From NCBI GenBank assembly GCA_964478225.1, contig CAYZHM010000013.1, positions 1 through 47,378 on the forward strand: a stretch of 47,378 nucleotides of DNA, in the 5' to 3' direction. This document shows positions 31,895-40,252 of the stretch, one piece after another. Below the pieces are notes generated by a model. It made no database searches and was not told where the DNA came from. It saw only the letters and a list, made by a program, of their open reading frames with translations. Source of the stretch: CAYZHM01 sp964478225. GTDB lineage: Bacteria > Pseudomonadota > Alphaproteobacteria > Micavibrionales > Micavibrionaceae. Numbering within the stretch: the first letter of the stretch is position 1; every line of letters starts with the position of its first letter. A program made the translations under genes and the position numbers.

Positions 31895-33345
31895 GCAGCA
31901 GTACGAAAAAAAGCATGGAGAATGCGGAAGAGATCATCGAGAAGTTCGGTGGTATTCGTCCGATGGCGAGTAAGACAAATATTCCGGTGACAACAATTCA
32001 GGGATGGAAGAAGCGTGGGCAGATTCCGGATACACGCCGTCAGGAGATTTTAAATCTTGCAGCTAAGTTGAATATTGAACTTGAAGCTCCCAAGCCGGTA
32101 GAGAAGACGATTGCGAACGAGAATGCGCCTGTCCAGCAGGTGGCCGAGAAGAAGGTAGCCAGTACATCTGTGCCGCCATCGATTGCTCCTGTGGTTCGGG
32201 CACAGGAAAAGCCTTCTGGTAACGGACGTGAAAGTTTTATCGCACTGGATAATGTTTTAGAGGACAATCTTATGGATACGATTAATAAAAAAATTAGAGA
32301 TGCTGAGAAGCGCGCTGTGATGACGAGTACCGCGATAACTGTAGCGCTTATTGTACTGGCGGTTGTTGCTGTGGCTGTTTTGCTGTGGCCATCGGCGCCG
32401 ATGCAAGAAAGCGAGCGTTTGGCAGCGTTGGAGCAAGTCCAGGAGCAGGACAGTGCGATTGAGCAAAGCGAGCCAGCACAGCCGAACATTCAAGAGCGTG
32501 CGGAAGTCGCCATGAACGAGATTGCTGATGCGGCGGCGGAGAGCTATCAGGCGGGAGTGGACTATGTTGCCAATTCCGGGGCGATGCAGGCGATGGCGGA
32601 TAAGCTGGCGGCGCTTAAGGGTACGGAGATGGGTCAACAGCAGTTGGAAGCAGCGAGCGCGGAGCTTGGCGCTTTGTTTACCAATATTCAGGGGCTGAAC
32701 GGGCAGGAACAGATTAATGCGGCGCTGGAGAGTGCGCGTGGGCAGAGTGAGGCCCTTAAGCAGACATTTGAAGGCGTGCCGACTGAAGATTTGAAAGCGG
32801 CGGCGATGTTGCTGGCGATGACGCAGATGCGCGAGAGTTTGAACCGCCAGAACGCGCCGTTTCAGGATGATTATGTTTTGCTGAAGAATTTGGTTGGTCA
32901 GGACAATCAGGAACTGGCTGTCGCGCTGGATAAGATGGCGCCGTATGCGGAGAGCGGGGTTTTGACGCCCGAAGGCTTGAGCGCTGAATTCAAGAGCATG
33001 ACGGGCGAAGTTTTGGTGGCTTCTTTGAAGGGTGAGGATGTTTCAATTCAAGATCGTGCGAAAGCTCGTATGAATGAGCTTTTTGAAGTGCAAAAGAACG
33101 GCGAGTTGATTACAGGAACCCCGACGCAGGCGACTTTGGTGCGGACGGAAAATTTGCTGGCTGAGGGCAATATTGAAGCGGCGATTGCGGAAATGCAGAC
33201 GCTGGACGGTGAAGCTGGGCAAGCGGCTCAGGCTTGGGTTCAAATGGCGCAGGGGACTTTGAATGCGCAGAAGATTAAAGTGATGTTGGGCCAGGCTTTG
33301 AAGCAAGTTGGTTATTCTCCCTCTAAACCCTATGATTTTCGATAG
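31891..33345 (+). CDS. Mitofilin (Mic60)-like membrane protein with an N-terminal HTH-like segment
   Basis: 484 residues. Its place between hemD and hemY is that of the alphaproteobacterial ancestor of mitochondrial Mic60, which shapes inner membranes and contacts outer-membrane proteins. A single membrane segment (about 146-167, STAITVALIVLAVVAVAVLL) separates a 140-residue N-terminus from a long alanine/glutamate-rich helical periplasmic part. The end resembles the mitofilin signature (ENLLAEGNIEAAIAEMQTLD... AAQAWVQMAQGTLNAQK). Residues 12-58 (EEIIEKFGGIRPMASKTNIP, VTTIQGWKKRGQIP, DTRRQEIL) look like a small helix-turn-helix of the carph-isopro/YdaS kind. That would give a membrane-tethered HTH on the cytoplasmic side, which I do not know from standard Mic60. 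Confidence 0.8.
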   Translation: MSSSTKKSMENAEEIIEKFGGIRPMASKTNIPVTTIQGWKKRGQIPDTRRQEILNLAAKLNIELEAPKPVEKTIANENAPVQQVAEKKVASTSVPPSIAPVVRAQEKPSGNGRESFIALDNVLEDNLMDTINKKIRDAEKRAVMTSTAITVALIVLAVVAVAVLLWPSAPMQESERLAALEQVQEQDSAIEQSEPAQPNIQERAEVAMNEIADAAAESYQAGVDYVANSGAMQAMADKLAALKGTEMGQQQLEAASAELGALFTNIQGLNGQEQINAALESARGQSEALKQTFEGVPTEDLKAAAMLLAMTQMRESLNRQNAPFQDDYVLLKNLVGQDNQELAVALDKMAPYAESGVLTPEGLSAEFKSMTGEVLVASLKGEDVSIQDRAKARMNELFEVQKNGELITGTPTQATLVRTENLLAEGNIEAAIAEMQTLDGEAGQAAQAWVQMAQGTLNAQKIKVMLGQALKQVGYSPSKPYDFR

Positions 33346-33369
33346 AATTCGACCATAATAGCAGCTGTT

Positions 33370-34533
33370 ATGCTGCGCGCTTTATGGTTTTTCATTCGAG
33401 TTGGTTTGATTGTTGCTGTGGCGGTCTGGGTGGCCAGTCAGCCGGGCGATGTTGCGCTTACGTGGTTTGATTATACGTTTAAAGTGCAGATGGGGTTTTT
33501 TCTGCTCTGTCTTCTCGCGATCATTCTGTTTTCTATCTTCCTTTATAATGTGATTGATACATTTATGAGTTTTCCCGCGAGCTATCGGCGCTATCGGGAG
33601 ATTAAGTCGCGCGAAGATGGTTATAGAGCTTTGACATTGGGGCTGACTGCGGTTGCGGCGGGGGACAAAAAGGTTGCAGCAAAGCAGGCGAAGAAAACGG
33701 CGAAGTTGATGCCCGATGATATGGGTTTGCCAAAATTGCTGCAGGCGCAAGCCGCGCGAATGGAGGGCAAATCAGAGGAGGCCCGTAAGCATTTTGCTGC
33801 GATGATGGATAACAAGGATGCAGCATTTTTGGGTGTGCGTGGATTGTTGCAAGAAGCTCTTGATCATGAAGATTACAGGGGTGCATTGAAATTGGCTCAT
33901 GGGGCGTTGGAGAGTCATCCCAAGCAGCCCTGGGTTTTGAAGACGGTTTATGATTTGCAGATTAAGGCAAAGGGCTGGAATGGGGCGCAGCAAACGTTGA
34001 AGCGTCTGGAGAAGACGGATTCGATGACCCGCGGGAAAGTGATTTCAGATCGCGCGGTGTTGAGTATTGCCGAGGGTGAGGAAAAGCTTGAGGGCGGATA
34101 TATTCCGCAGGCGCTGGAATTGTTTAAGCGGGCGCATAGAATTTTGCCTGAGTTTGCTCCTGCTGCGGTACGGCTGGCAAGGCTTTATAAGCAGGAAGGG
34201 AAGCGCCGTGCGGCGATGGGCGTGATTAAGAAGAGCTGGAAGCTGCAGCCGCATCCGGAGCTTGAGGAGATGTGGATGGAGTTGATGACGCCATCGAAAG
34301 CAGCCGTGGGCGCAGAGAGAGCGAAGTGGAAGGACAAGCTGACGGGTGGGGCTGTGGTTGTTTATGGTGATAAGGAATGGGTTTGCACGCAGAGCGGGCG
34401 GGTTTATCCGGAATGGCATTGGATTACGGATGGGGGATTTAATACGCTGGTTTGGGATGAGCCGCGGGCGGGGGTTTTGTCGCGGTTTGAGGAATCTTCT
34501 GTTCCGCACGAAGTTTTAAGTGGGCCAGATTAA
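33370..34533 (+). CDS. hemY: HemY-type inner-membrane TPR protein
   Basis: 387 residues. Two N-terminal membrane helices (about 5-22 and 41-63) with the HemY_N pattern VAVWVASQPGDVALTWFDYTFKV and FPASYRRYREIKSREDGYRALTLGLTAVAAGD, followed by TPR-like helices (KKTAKLMPDDMGLPKLLQAQ, ALELFKRAHRILPEFAPAAV). The C-terminal WVCTQSGRVYPEWHW is typical of the alphaproteobacterial version. Its role near haem and membrane-organisation genes is not settled; it is not protoporphyrinogen oxidase, which shares the gene name in Bacillus. Ends four bases into the convergent rhomboid gene. Confidence 0.93.
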   Translation: MLRALWFFIRVGLIVAVAVWVASQPGDVALTWFDYTFKVQMGFFLLCLLAIILFSIFLYNVIDTFMSFPASYRRYREIKSREDGYRALTLGLTAVAAGDKKVAAKQAKKTAKLMPDDMGLPKLLQAQAARMEGKSEEARKHFAAMMDNKDAAFLGVRGLLQEALDHEDYRGALKLAHGALESHPKQPWVLKTVYDLQIKAKGWNGAQQTLKRLEKTDSMTRGKVISDRAVLSIAEGEEKLEGGYIPQALELFKRAHRILPEFAPAAVRLARLYKQEGKRRAAMGVIKKSWKLQPHPELEEMWMELMTPSKAAVGAERAKWKDKLTGGAVVVYGDKEWVCTQSGRVYPEWHWITDGGFNTLVWDEPRAGVLSRFEESSVPHEVLSGPD

Positions 34534-35306
34534 AACCTGATTTTGCCTTTTTGCAGGCCTTGGTAGAGGAAAGCGCCGGCGAGGAAACCGCCGATATGGG
34601 CGTGCCAGGCGATGTGGCCGCCGGCGAGGAAGCCGATTACGACCATTAAAACAAGCCAGAACATGACCACGCCCCAGGGTCCGAAGGTTTTGCGGCCGGG
34701 CATTTGTATTTGACGGTTACTATACATAGACATAAGAGCAGCGGCGAAAAGGCCGCTGATGCCGGCGGAGGCTCCAATCATCGGTGTGCGTGAGTCCCAG
34801 GCGATTGCGGTGTAAGTGAGCGCGCCAGCGAGTGCGCACAAGCCGAAGAATATGAGGGTGGTTTTTGTGCCATAAAGGCGTTCAAAAAATGTTCCCAAGG
34901 CCAGAAGCATGATGGCGTTGAAAGTTAGGTGCATCCAGTCATCATGGATGAGGGTATGGGTGAGGATGGTATGGAGGTGGTAAATTTGTTCGCCGCTTTG
35001 AGTAAAATTAAAGGGGATAAAGCCAAGCGCGTAAATAGCCTTGAGTTTGAGGGCGTCATTTAGATAAAGCGGAATATTGACCAAAACGATCATGAAAGTG
35101 AAATATTTGGCGAAGGGCGTGATGTTGCCGAAATTGAACATCGGACCTGCAGCGGTGTGTTGGTCCGTTTTGTATTGCTTTTGCCACCGTTTTTCTTCTT
35201 TGAGCTTTTCTTTGCGGGCGCGATCTTGCTCGGCCAGGGTGCGGAACTGGATGATTTTGTCTTTTGGGTCGTCGGGGGGTGTGGCGCCGTTGGTTTTTTT
35301 GGTCAT
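34530..35306 (-). CDS. Rhomboid-family intramembrane serine protease
   Basis: 258 residues from ATG 35306 (MTKKTNGATPPDDPKDKIIQ); the longer frame to 35369 crosses a terminator hairpin and is rejected. A charged cytoplasmic N-terminus (1-60) is followed by six membrane helices. Active-site marks: LTHTLIHDDWMHLTFNAIML (HxxxN, 126-130), MIGASAGISGLFAA with the nucleophile Ser180, and HIAWHAHIGGFLAGA with His237. It cuts membrane proteins within the bilayer; the substrate is unknown. No partner gene is adjacent. Confidence 0.94.
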   Translation of the reverse strand: MTKKTNGATPPDDPKDKIIQFRTLAEQDRARKEKLKEEKRWQKQYKTDQHTAAGPMFNFGNITPFAKYFTFMIVLVNIPLYLNDALKLKAIYALGFIPFNFTQSGEQIYHLHTILTHTLIHDDWMHLTFNAIMLLALGTFFERLYGTKTTLIFFGLCALAGALTYTAIAWDSRTPMIGASAGISGLFAAALMSMYSNRQIQMPGRKTFGPWGVVMFWLVLMVVIGFLAGGHIAWHAHIGGFLAGAFLYQGLQKGKIRF

Positions 35307-35345
35307 GGAAGTACCGTAGCAAATAAGTGGAGGATTTATAAACAA

Positions 35346-35380
35346 AAAACACTGCCGGATGGTGATCACAGCAGTGTTTT
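35346..35380 (-). terminator. Rho-independent terminator after the 220-residue unknown gene
   Basis: A 10-bp perfect stem AAAACACTGC/GCAGTGTTTT with a 15-base loop; read on the minus strand it continues into TTTTTTGTTTAT. It ends transcription of the gene at 35465-36127 and separates it from the rhomboid gene. Confidence 0.85.
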
Positions 35381-35464
35381 AAGTCGATTGGAGTAGTTGT
35401 TGTTTCACACACCCACAGCGTTAAACGCTAACCACCTCATAGTTTTTCGTACTTGTTATTGTTT

Positions 35465-36127
35465 TTATCCCAGCGCCGGTTTTCGATAGCCGATATTGGC
35501 GTTCTTTTCCCGGTCGTATTTGTATTGTGCCTGTTCATCGCCTTTTGGTTTCATAAATGCGGGAGGGGTGTATTTCGTGACGAAATCACCAGCCTGTGCC
35601 AACAATTCTGTGGCAGAAATTTTTGCATGGGCAATTTGATGTGCCAGGATGCCCATGACTGCGCCGTAGGCATCAGAAGCGATTTTTGTCCCCATAACAA
35701 CCATTTCGACGATTGTGCCCATTTCAGGCACTTTTCCTTCGCGGACGGCCCCGAAGGCCTCGGAAGCGAGGGATTTTAAATCGCTCAGGTTTTTAGAAGG
35801 GGCTTTGCCACCGCCGGAGGAGGATGAGCTGGATTTGCCTTCTTCTGTTGTATCTTTATCGCCATTGTCATTGATGACTTCGATATCTACATAAGTAGGG
35901 GTCTGGAAGCAGACCGGATAATATTTTAATTTGGATGGCTCGAGATCGCGTCCGCTGAGGCCGGCTTTAATTTCCATACGAATTTTGGATGGGTCGCGCC
36001 AATCAAGAACAATGCAATGGCTTTTGAACTGGCCGACATGTTTGCAGGCATGCACAAGCCGTTTACCTGGATAGAAGGCTTGTGTGATCTCGGCTTCTTG
36101 CAGAAATTCTTTTACGTTAATCTTCAT
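35465..36127 (-). CDS. Unknown soluble protein
   Basis: 220 residues with a good ribosome site (GAGGAG, seven bases before the ATG). The N-terminal half (MKINVKEFLQEAEITQAFYP, KHVGQFKSHCIVLDWRDPSK, IRMEIKAGLSGRDLEPSKLK) looks beta-rich. A serine/glycine linker (about 98-107, SSSSSSGGG) leads to a helical part (LASEAFGAVREGKVPEMGTI, MVVMGTKIASDAYGAVMGIL) and a basic, tyrosine-containing tail. No signal peptide. Family not recognised. Monocistronic, with its own terminator. Confidence 0.65.
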   Translation of the reverse strand: MKINVKEFLQEAEITQAFYPGKRLVHACKHVGQFKSHCIVLDWRDPSKIRMEIKAGLSGRDLEPSKLKYYPVCFQTPTYVDIEVINDNGDKDTTEEGKSSSSSSGGGKAPSKNLSDLKSLASEAFGAVREGKVPEMGTIVEMVVMGTKIASDAYGAVMGILAHQIAHAKISATELLAQAGDFVTKYTPPAFMKPKGDEQAQYKYDREKNANIGYRKPALG

Positions 36128-36307
36128 AGCACTACTCCTCAGTTTTCCGTCCGTTTGTCCTTTGAAACTCGCCGCGGGCCTTGTTTTTTACGGAAATTAT
36201 ATAAAATAATGCTCTATAAAGATTAAAGAAAAGTTAATTTGTTTGATAAAGCTTGGTTTCTCTCGTTTTTGGGGATTTTTGAGCCGGGTTATGATATAGT
36301 GGAAGAA

Positions 36308-36886
36308 ATGAAAAAGCATGTGTCTACAGGGCTGAAGTTATGGACGATTCGCTGTTTTATGGCGATTTTGGCGGTGTTTTTGCTGGTTGGTTTTAGTATG
36401 GATGCCTATGCTGGGAATAATATTTTTCTGACGCCTAATAAGACAAAGGATGAAAAGGCCACTCAGAAGCTTAAGGAAGGCAAACCTCGTATATTTTTAA
36501 GAAAAGAAGATGAGGCTGCGCCTGTTTTTGTGCCGCCGAGCCCAAAATTGCAGAGTAAACAGTCGCCTAAAGCCAAAGTTTTTAATAATAATTTGAGTCC
36601 TTATAAAAGTAGTGATTTTAAGAAACTTGATCCAATGAAGTTGACGGCGGCGGGGGACGCGCCGAGCAGTGCTGATGAGCTACGCCTTATTGCGGCGGCG
36701 CACCGGTTGCAGCGAACGCAAAGCTTGATTGAGATGCAAAAGAGCCTGGCGCCGCCGATTGTGGTGGAGCCGCGTTATGATTTGTTGAAAAAAGAGCAGC
36801 AAGACGCCAAAGGACAGGATGTTGAGGCTGTTTATGAGAAGCCGAAGACAGGGGTTATGCCGTACCGGATTTTTGCTCCGCGATAA
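36308..36886 (+). CDS. Unknown exported protein
   Basis: 192 residues from ATG 36308, chosen because it gives a clear signal peptide (MKKHVSTGLKLWTIRCFMAI, hydrophobic to about residue 31, cut after AYA); the TTG at 36239 would bury it behind 23 extra residues. The mature part is short, basic and rich in K, P and Q (KTKDEKATQKLKEGKPRIFL, SPKLQSKQSPKAKVFNNNLS) and probably unstructured, with one helical stretch (SSADELRLIAAAHRLQRTQS). No family recognised. It precedes the polysaccharide cluster by 46 bases but nothing shows that it belongs to it. Confidence 0.55.
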   Translation: MKKHVSTGLKLWTIRCFMAILAVFLLVGFSMDAYAGNNIFLTPNKTKDEKATQKLKEGKPRIFLRKEDEAAPVFVPPSPKLQSKQSPKAKVFNNNLSPYKSSDFKKLDPMKLTAAGDAPSSADELRLIAAAHRLQRTQSLIEMQKSLAPPIVVEPRYDLLKKEQQDAKGQDVEAVYEKPKTGVMPYRIFAPR

Positions 36887-36931
36887 AATCATTTTTATTT
36901 CGAGGTTGTTTGTCTTTAGACTGACTCTGTC

Positions 36932-38110
36932 ATGGGAGTTTCTCATTTTTCACTCTATGGATTTCAAAGGTTTCAGGGCAGGGATTTTCGGTTTCCTGCT
37001 TTTGTGGCGGCCTTGGTTTTGTACAGTCTGTTGGGGGCGCCGACGCCGGATGAGCCAGGGTTGGTTGAAGGTATTATTGCAGCTCTTTTGATTTTTACGT
37101 TTTTGAAGTCTGCTGTAGCGATGGTCTTGCAAAACAGGCCATGGGCTTTGGGTGTGTTTGTTGCCGTCGTGTTCCCGGCTTTTGTTGGGGTTTTACTTGG
37201 GAATTCTGCCGCGCTGATTTTGAGGGATATTGTTGCATTTTCTTTTTTGTTGGTGCCATTTTTAGCAGTTGGAATTTTTCAAGAGCAACAGCAAAAGCGG
37301 TTGTTTCTTTATGCTTTTGTGTTTCTGGGGCTGGCGTTTTCTGTGCGGGCGATTTTGTCGGAGAATGGAATATGGGCCTATGATCTTGCGTATTTTGCGA
37401 ACTCGCCGGCGGTGTTGTTTGCGGCGCTTTATCTGTTTGGTTTGGCGTATAAAGAATTTTTGCAAGCAAGATGGCGCGGTGTTGTCGCTATCGTTTTGAG
37501 TTGCTTGCCTTTGATGGTGATGATGATGAGTATGCAAAGAGCCAGTTTGCTCTGTGTCATTGTGCTTGCCAGTTTTCTTGTTGTCAGGTTGGGTTGGCGG
37601 CGGCCATTGATGGGGGCTTTGGTTGGGCTTGCTCTTTGTGTTCTGGGCGTTGTTTTTTATGATTACTGGATGGTTTTTTATGACGTTATGGCAGCGAAGA
37701 CACGCCTTTATGGTGGGAATATGCGGCTTGAGGAAGCGGCTGCGGTTTGGAATGAAGTTGCGGTATCACCGATGAAAATTCTTTTTGGAACGGGATGGGG
37801 TGGCGGTTTTCAATCGCCTGCTGTGGCGGATGTTCGTGTGAATTTCACGCATAATCTTTTTACGAGTTTTCTTTTGAAGACAGGAATGATTGGTCTATGT
37901 AGTGTTGTTGGGTTGATGATTTTTTTCATGAAAACGCTTTGGCGTGTTTTGAAAATAAATTTGTTGATTGGCATTGCTTTGGCGATGCCGTTGGTTATCG
38001 ATATGTTTCTTTATGCGAGTTATAAGTCACTGGATTTTGGTTTGCTGTTGTTGTTGATCGTTGTGATTGAAAGACAGCTGCGAATTGAATCTCAAGTCCA
38101 AGATGTTTAG
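36932..38110 (+). CDS. Wzy/O-antigen ligase-like membrane protein
   Basis: 392 residues with about ten membrane helices. Family marks: the central MMMSMQRASLLCVIVLASFL (with the key arginine in QRAS, the counterpart of GSRG), then a loop ending in GTGWGGGFQSPAV and FTHNLFTSFLLKTGMIGL (His-Asn as in Wzy_C). Such proteins polymerise or ligate lipid-linked sugar repeats at the periplasmic side of the inner membrane. It heads a run of plus-strand genes (Wzy-like, GT4, Wzz-like, GT2) spaced by 9-12 bases or overlapping, so they form an operon. Confidence 0.8.
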   Translation: MGVSHFSLYGFQRFQGRDFRFPAFVAALVLYSLLGAPTPDEPGLVEGIIAALLIFTFLKSAVAMVLQNRPWALGVFVAVVFPAFVGVLLGNSAALILRDIVAFSFLLVPFLAVGIFQEQQQKRLFLYAFVFLGLAFSVRAILSENGIWAYDLAYFANSPAVLFAALYLFGLAYKEFLQARWRGVVAIVLSCLPLMVMMMSMQRASLLCVIVLASFLVVRLGWRRPLMGALVGLALCVLGVVFYDYWMVFYDVMAAKTRLYGGNMRLEEAAAVWNEVAVSPMKILFGTGWGGGFQSPAVADVRVNFTHNLFTSFLLKTGMIGLCSVVGLMIFFMKTLWRVLKINLLIGIALAMPLVIDMFLYASYKSLDFGLLLLLIVVIERQLRIESQVQDV

Positions 38111-38119
38111 AAAGAAAGT

Positions 38120-39397
38120 ATGCAACGTCCTTCCGTCCTTTTTATAAACAGGGTTTATCCCCCTTTACGCGGTTCGTCCGGCCGGATTTTACGTGATTTG
38201 GCGCGTGCGATGGCGCGGGAGGGATGGCATGTTACGGTGTTGACGACCGGAGCGGAGGACGGCAAAGACCGTGATAATGGTGTGCGGGTTATTCGGGTTA
38301 AGGCGCCCGCGAAACCAAAAGGAATATTGGGTTATTATCAGGTCTGGCAGAAGCTTTTTAAAGAGGCGCGGCATATGGGACCGGTCCATCTGATGGTGAC
38401 GATGACTGACCCGCCGTTGCTGGCAGTGTTGGGGGAGCGGATTGCCAAGACCCTGAAAGCCAAACATATTCATTGGTGTCAGGATTTATATCCTGATCTT
38501 TTGCCGGTTTTGGGCGTTCGGTTGCCGCGTTTTGTTTTTAGAAAGCTTGATTTTATCGTTATGCGCGCGATGAAGTCGTGTGACAAGGTTGTGGTTGTGG
38601 GCCGTTGCATGGCCAAGCAATTGACAAAAAAAGGGATTTCCCCGGGACAGATTACTGTTATTCCGAATTGGCCGGATATTGAATTGGCGGCTCCTGTAGA
38701 CCGCGATGATTTTAATGATTTGTCGCAAGTGGAAGAAGTTTCTCGTCCTCATCATAAGAACGTGAATGGATACAGGCCGCCGGAGCAACAGCTTAAGGAC
38801 ATGCCGAAATTCAGAGTTTTATATGCGGGGAATTTGGGCCGCGCGCATCCTGTGGAGACTATTCTGGAGGCGGCAGGTGTTTTGCGGGATGAGAACCCGG
38901 AGATTGAATTTGTGTTTGTTGGCGATGGGCCAGGATTTGATCATGTGGCGGAGTTGCGCAATAAGAGGCATTTGACGAATGTGCGGTTGTTGCCGTATCA
39001 GCCAGCAAGCCGGTTGCGCACGATTATGGAGAGCGGCGATATTCATTTGATCTCGATGAAAGAAGAGGCTGCGGGATTGGTTGTGCCCTCAAAGCTTTAT
39101 TCTGCCCTGGCGGTTGGCCGGCCAACGATTTTTATTGGTCCTGTGCAATCGGAAACAGCCAAGGTTCTTCATGATTTTCAGGCGGGTTCTGTGTTGCCCC
39201 AAGGAGATGGGTTGGCTTTGGTGGAGGAGATACGGCGTTACAGATTTAATAGTGAGGATTGGTTTGCAGCGCATAATGCGGCTGTGGAGGCGGGGCGCGT
39301 TTTTGTCCCTAGAGAGTCGATTGAGGCGTGGATCGAGCGCGCGTGGGCCTTGATTGAAACGAATGTCAGGGTGGCGCAGCGGCAAGCTGCGGAGTAG
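38120..39397 (+). CDS. Glycosyltransferase family 4 (WbuB-like)
   Basis: 425 residues, GT-B fold, cytoplasmic and membrane-associated. N-terminal acceptor half: FINRVYPPLRGSSGRILRDL, ARAMAREGWHVTVLTTG and KHIHWCQDLYPDLLPVLG. C-terminal nucleotide-sugar half: RVLYAGNLGRAHPVETILEA, IEFVFVGDGPGFDHV, NVRLLPYQPASRLRTIMESG and the family 4 E-x7-E region IHLISMKEEAAGLVVPSKLY. Likely adds a sugar, perhaps an N-acetylated hexosamine as in WbuB relatives, to the lipid-linked repeat unit. Confidence 0.9.
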   Translation: MQRPSVLFINRVYPPLRGSSGRILRDLARAMAREGWHVTVLTTGAEDGKDRDNGVRVIRVKAPAKPKGILGYYQVWQKLFKEARHMGPVHLMVTMTDPPLLAVLGERIAKTLKAKHIHWCQDLYPDLLPVLGVRLPRFVFRKLDFIVMRAMKSCDKVVVVGRCMAKQLTKKGISPGQITVIPNWPDIELAAPVDRDDFNDLSQVEEVSRPHHKNVNGYRPPEQQLKDMPKFRVLYAGNLGRAHPVETILEAAGVLRDENPEIEFVFVGDGPGFDHVAELRNKRHLTNVRLLPYQPASRLRTIMESGDIHLISMKEEAAGLVVPSKLYSALAVGRPTIFIGPVQSETAKVLHDFQAGSVLPQGDGLALVEEIRRYRFNSEDWFAAHNAAVEAGRVFVPRESIEAWIERAWALIETNVRVAQRQAAE

Positions 39398-39409
39398 GCG
39401 GAAGAGATC

Positions 39410-40252
39410 ATGACGCAAGAAAATCAGGATCCAAATTTGAAAGATTTTCTGCACAGGGTTTGGCATTCGGGCTGGTGGGTGTGCGGCGGGGCGCTTGTTG
39501 GTTGCGGGCTTGCATTTGTTCTTGTTGCCCTGTTGCAGCCTCAGTATCGCGCGAAGATGATTGTATCACCCGCGAACCCGATTAACGGTGCAGAGTCTTC
39601 TTCTTTGTTGGCTGATGATAATTTGTTTGCGTTGCGTTATGTGATGCAACGTGTGGGCAGCGGGTCGTCTTCTGATTTTGTGAGATTTGAAAACTCTTTT
39701 GCAGGTGTGCCTGTAGCGGCGGCTTTGTTGAAACGTGAGGATGTGCGGCGTGGGTTGGCGCAAGATCGGGCAGCTTCGTTTTTGCCGGTGGATACGTTGT
39801 GGTCGCCGGAGAAATTTGCAGTTTATATTCAAAAGCGAGTGAAGGTTGATCCTGTGGGGGCGACGGCTTTGCGCAGCATGAGTTATTATCATCCGAATGC
39901 TGAATTTGCTGCAAAGTTTTTAGGATTGTTGCATGTAACCACGGATCAGATGATCCGTCAGAATATTCGTGAGAAGACGGAAGAGCGGGTGCAATATTTG
40001 AAGAAGGCGATACAGGAGACATATAATCCTGAGCATAAGAGGGCTTTGACGACGTTGCTTATGGAGCAGGAGAGATTGCGTATGCTGGTGTCGATTGAAA
40101 ATGATTATTCAGCAGAGGTGGTTGAGCCTGCGTCGAGTTCGTATAAGCCTGTGTGGCCGGACAGAGCGTTGATTTATGTTTTGTTGATTGTGGCGGGGAT
40201 GTTTGGTGGGTTTCTTATTGCGGGGACGCGGTATGAGCGTTTTACACCCTGA
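39410..40252 (+). CDS. Wzz-like chain-length determinant / polysaccharide co-polymerase
   Basis: 280 residues. The two terminal membrane helices (about 25-45 VCGGALVGCGLAFVLVALLQ; about 251-270 LIYVLLIVAGMFGGFLIAGT) bracket a large periplasmic region with the start LQPQYRAKMIVSPANP and helical parts such as REKTEERVQYLKKAIQETYN. A proline-bearing stretch before the second helix (SSSYKPVWPDRALI) matches the Wzz pattern. It sets the length of the exported polysaccharide. No kinase domain is fused. Its last 20 bases overlap the start of the next gene. Confidence 0.85.
   Translation: MTQENQDPNLKDFLHRVWHSGWWVCGGALVGCGLAFVLVALLQPQYRAKMIVSPANPINGAESSSLLADDNLFALRYVMQRVGSGSSSDFVRFENSFAGVPVAAALLKREDVRRGLAQDRAASFLPVDTLWSPEKFAVYIQKRVKVDPVGATALRSMSYYHPNAEFAAKFLGLLHVTTDQMIRQNIREKTEERVQYLKKAIQETYNPEHKRALTTLLMEQERLRMLVSIENDYSAEVVEPASSSYKPVWPDRALIYVLLIVAGMFGGFLIAGTRYERFTP

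Noticed and set aside
36239..36307. TTG start for the exported protein
   Set aside because: It would place 23 residues ahead of a clear signal peptide.
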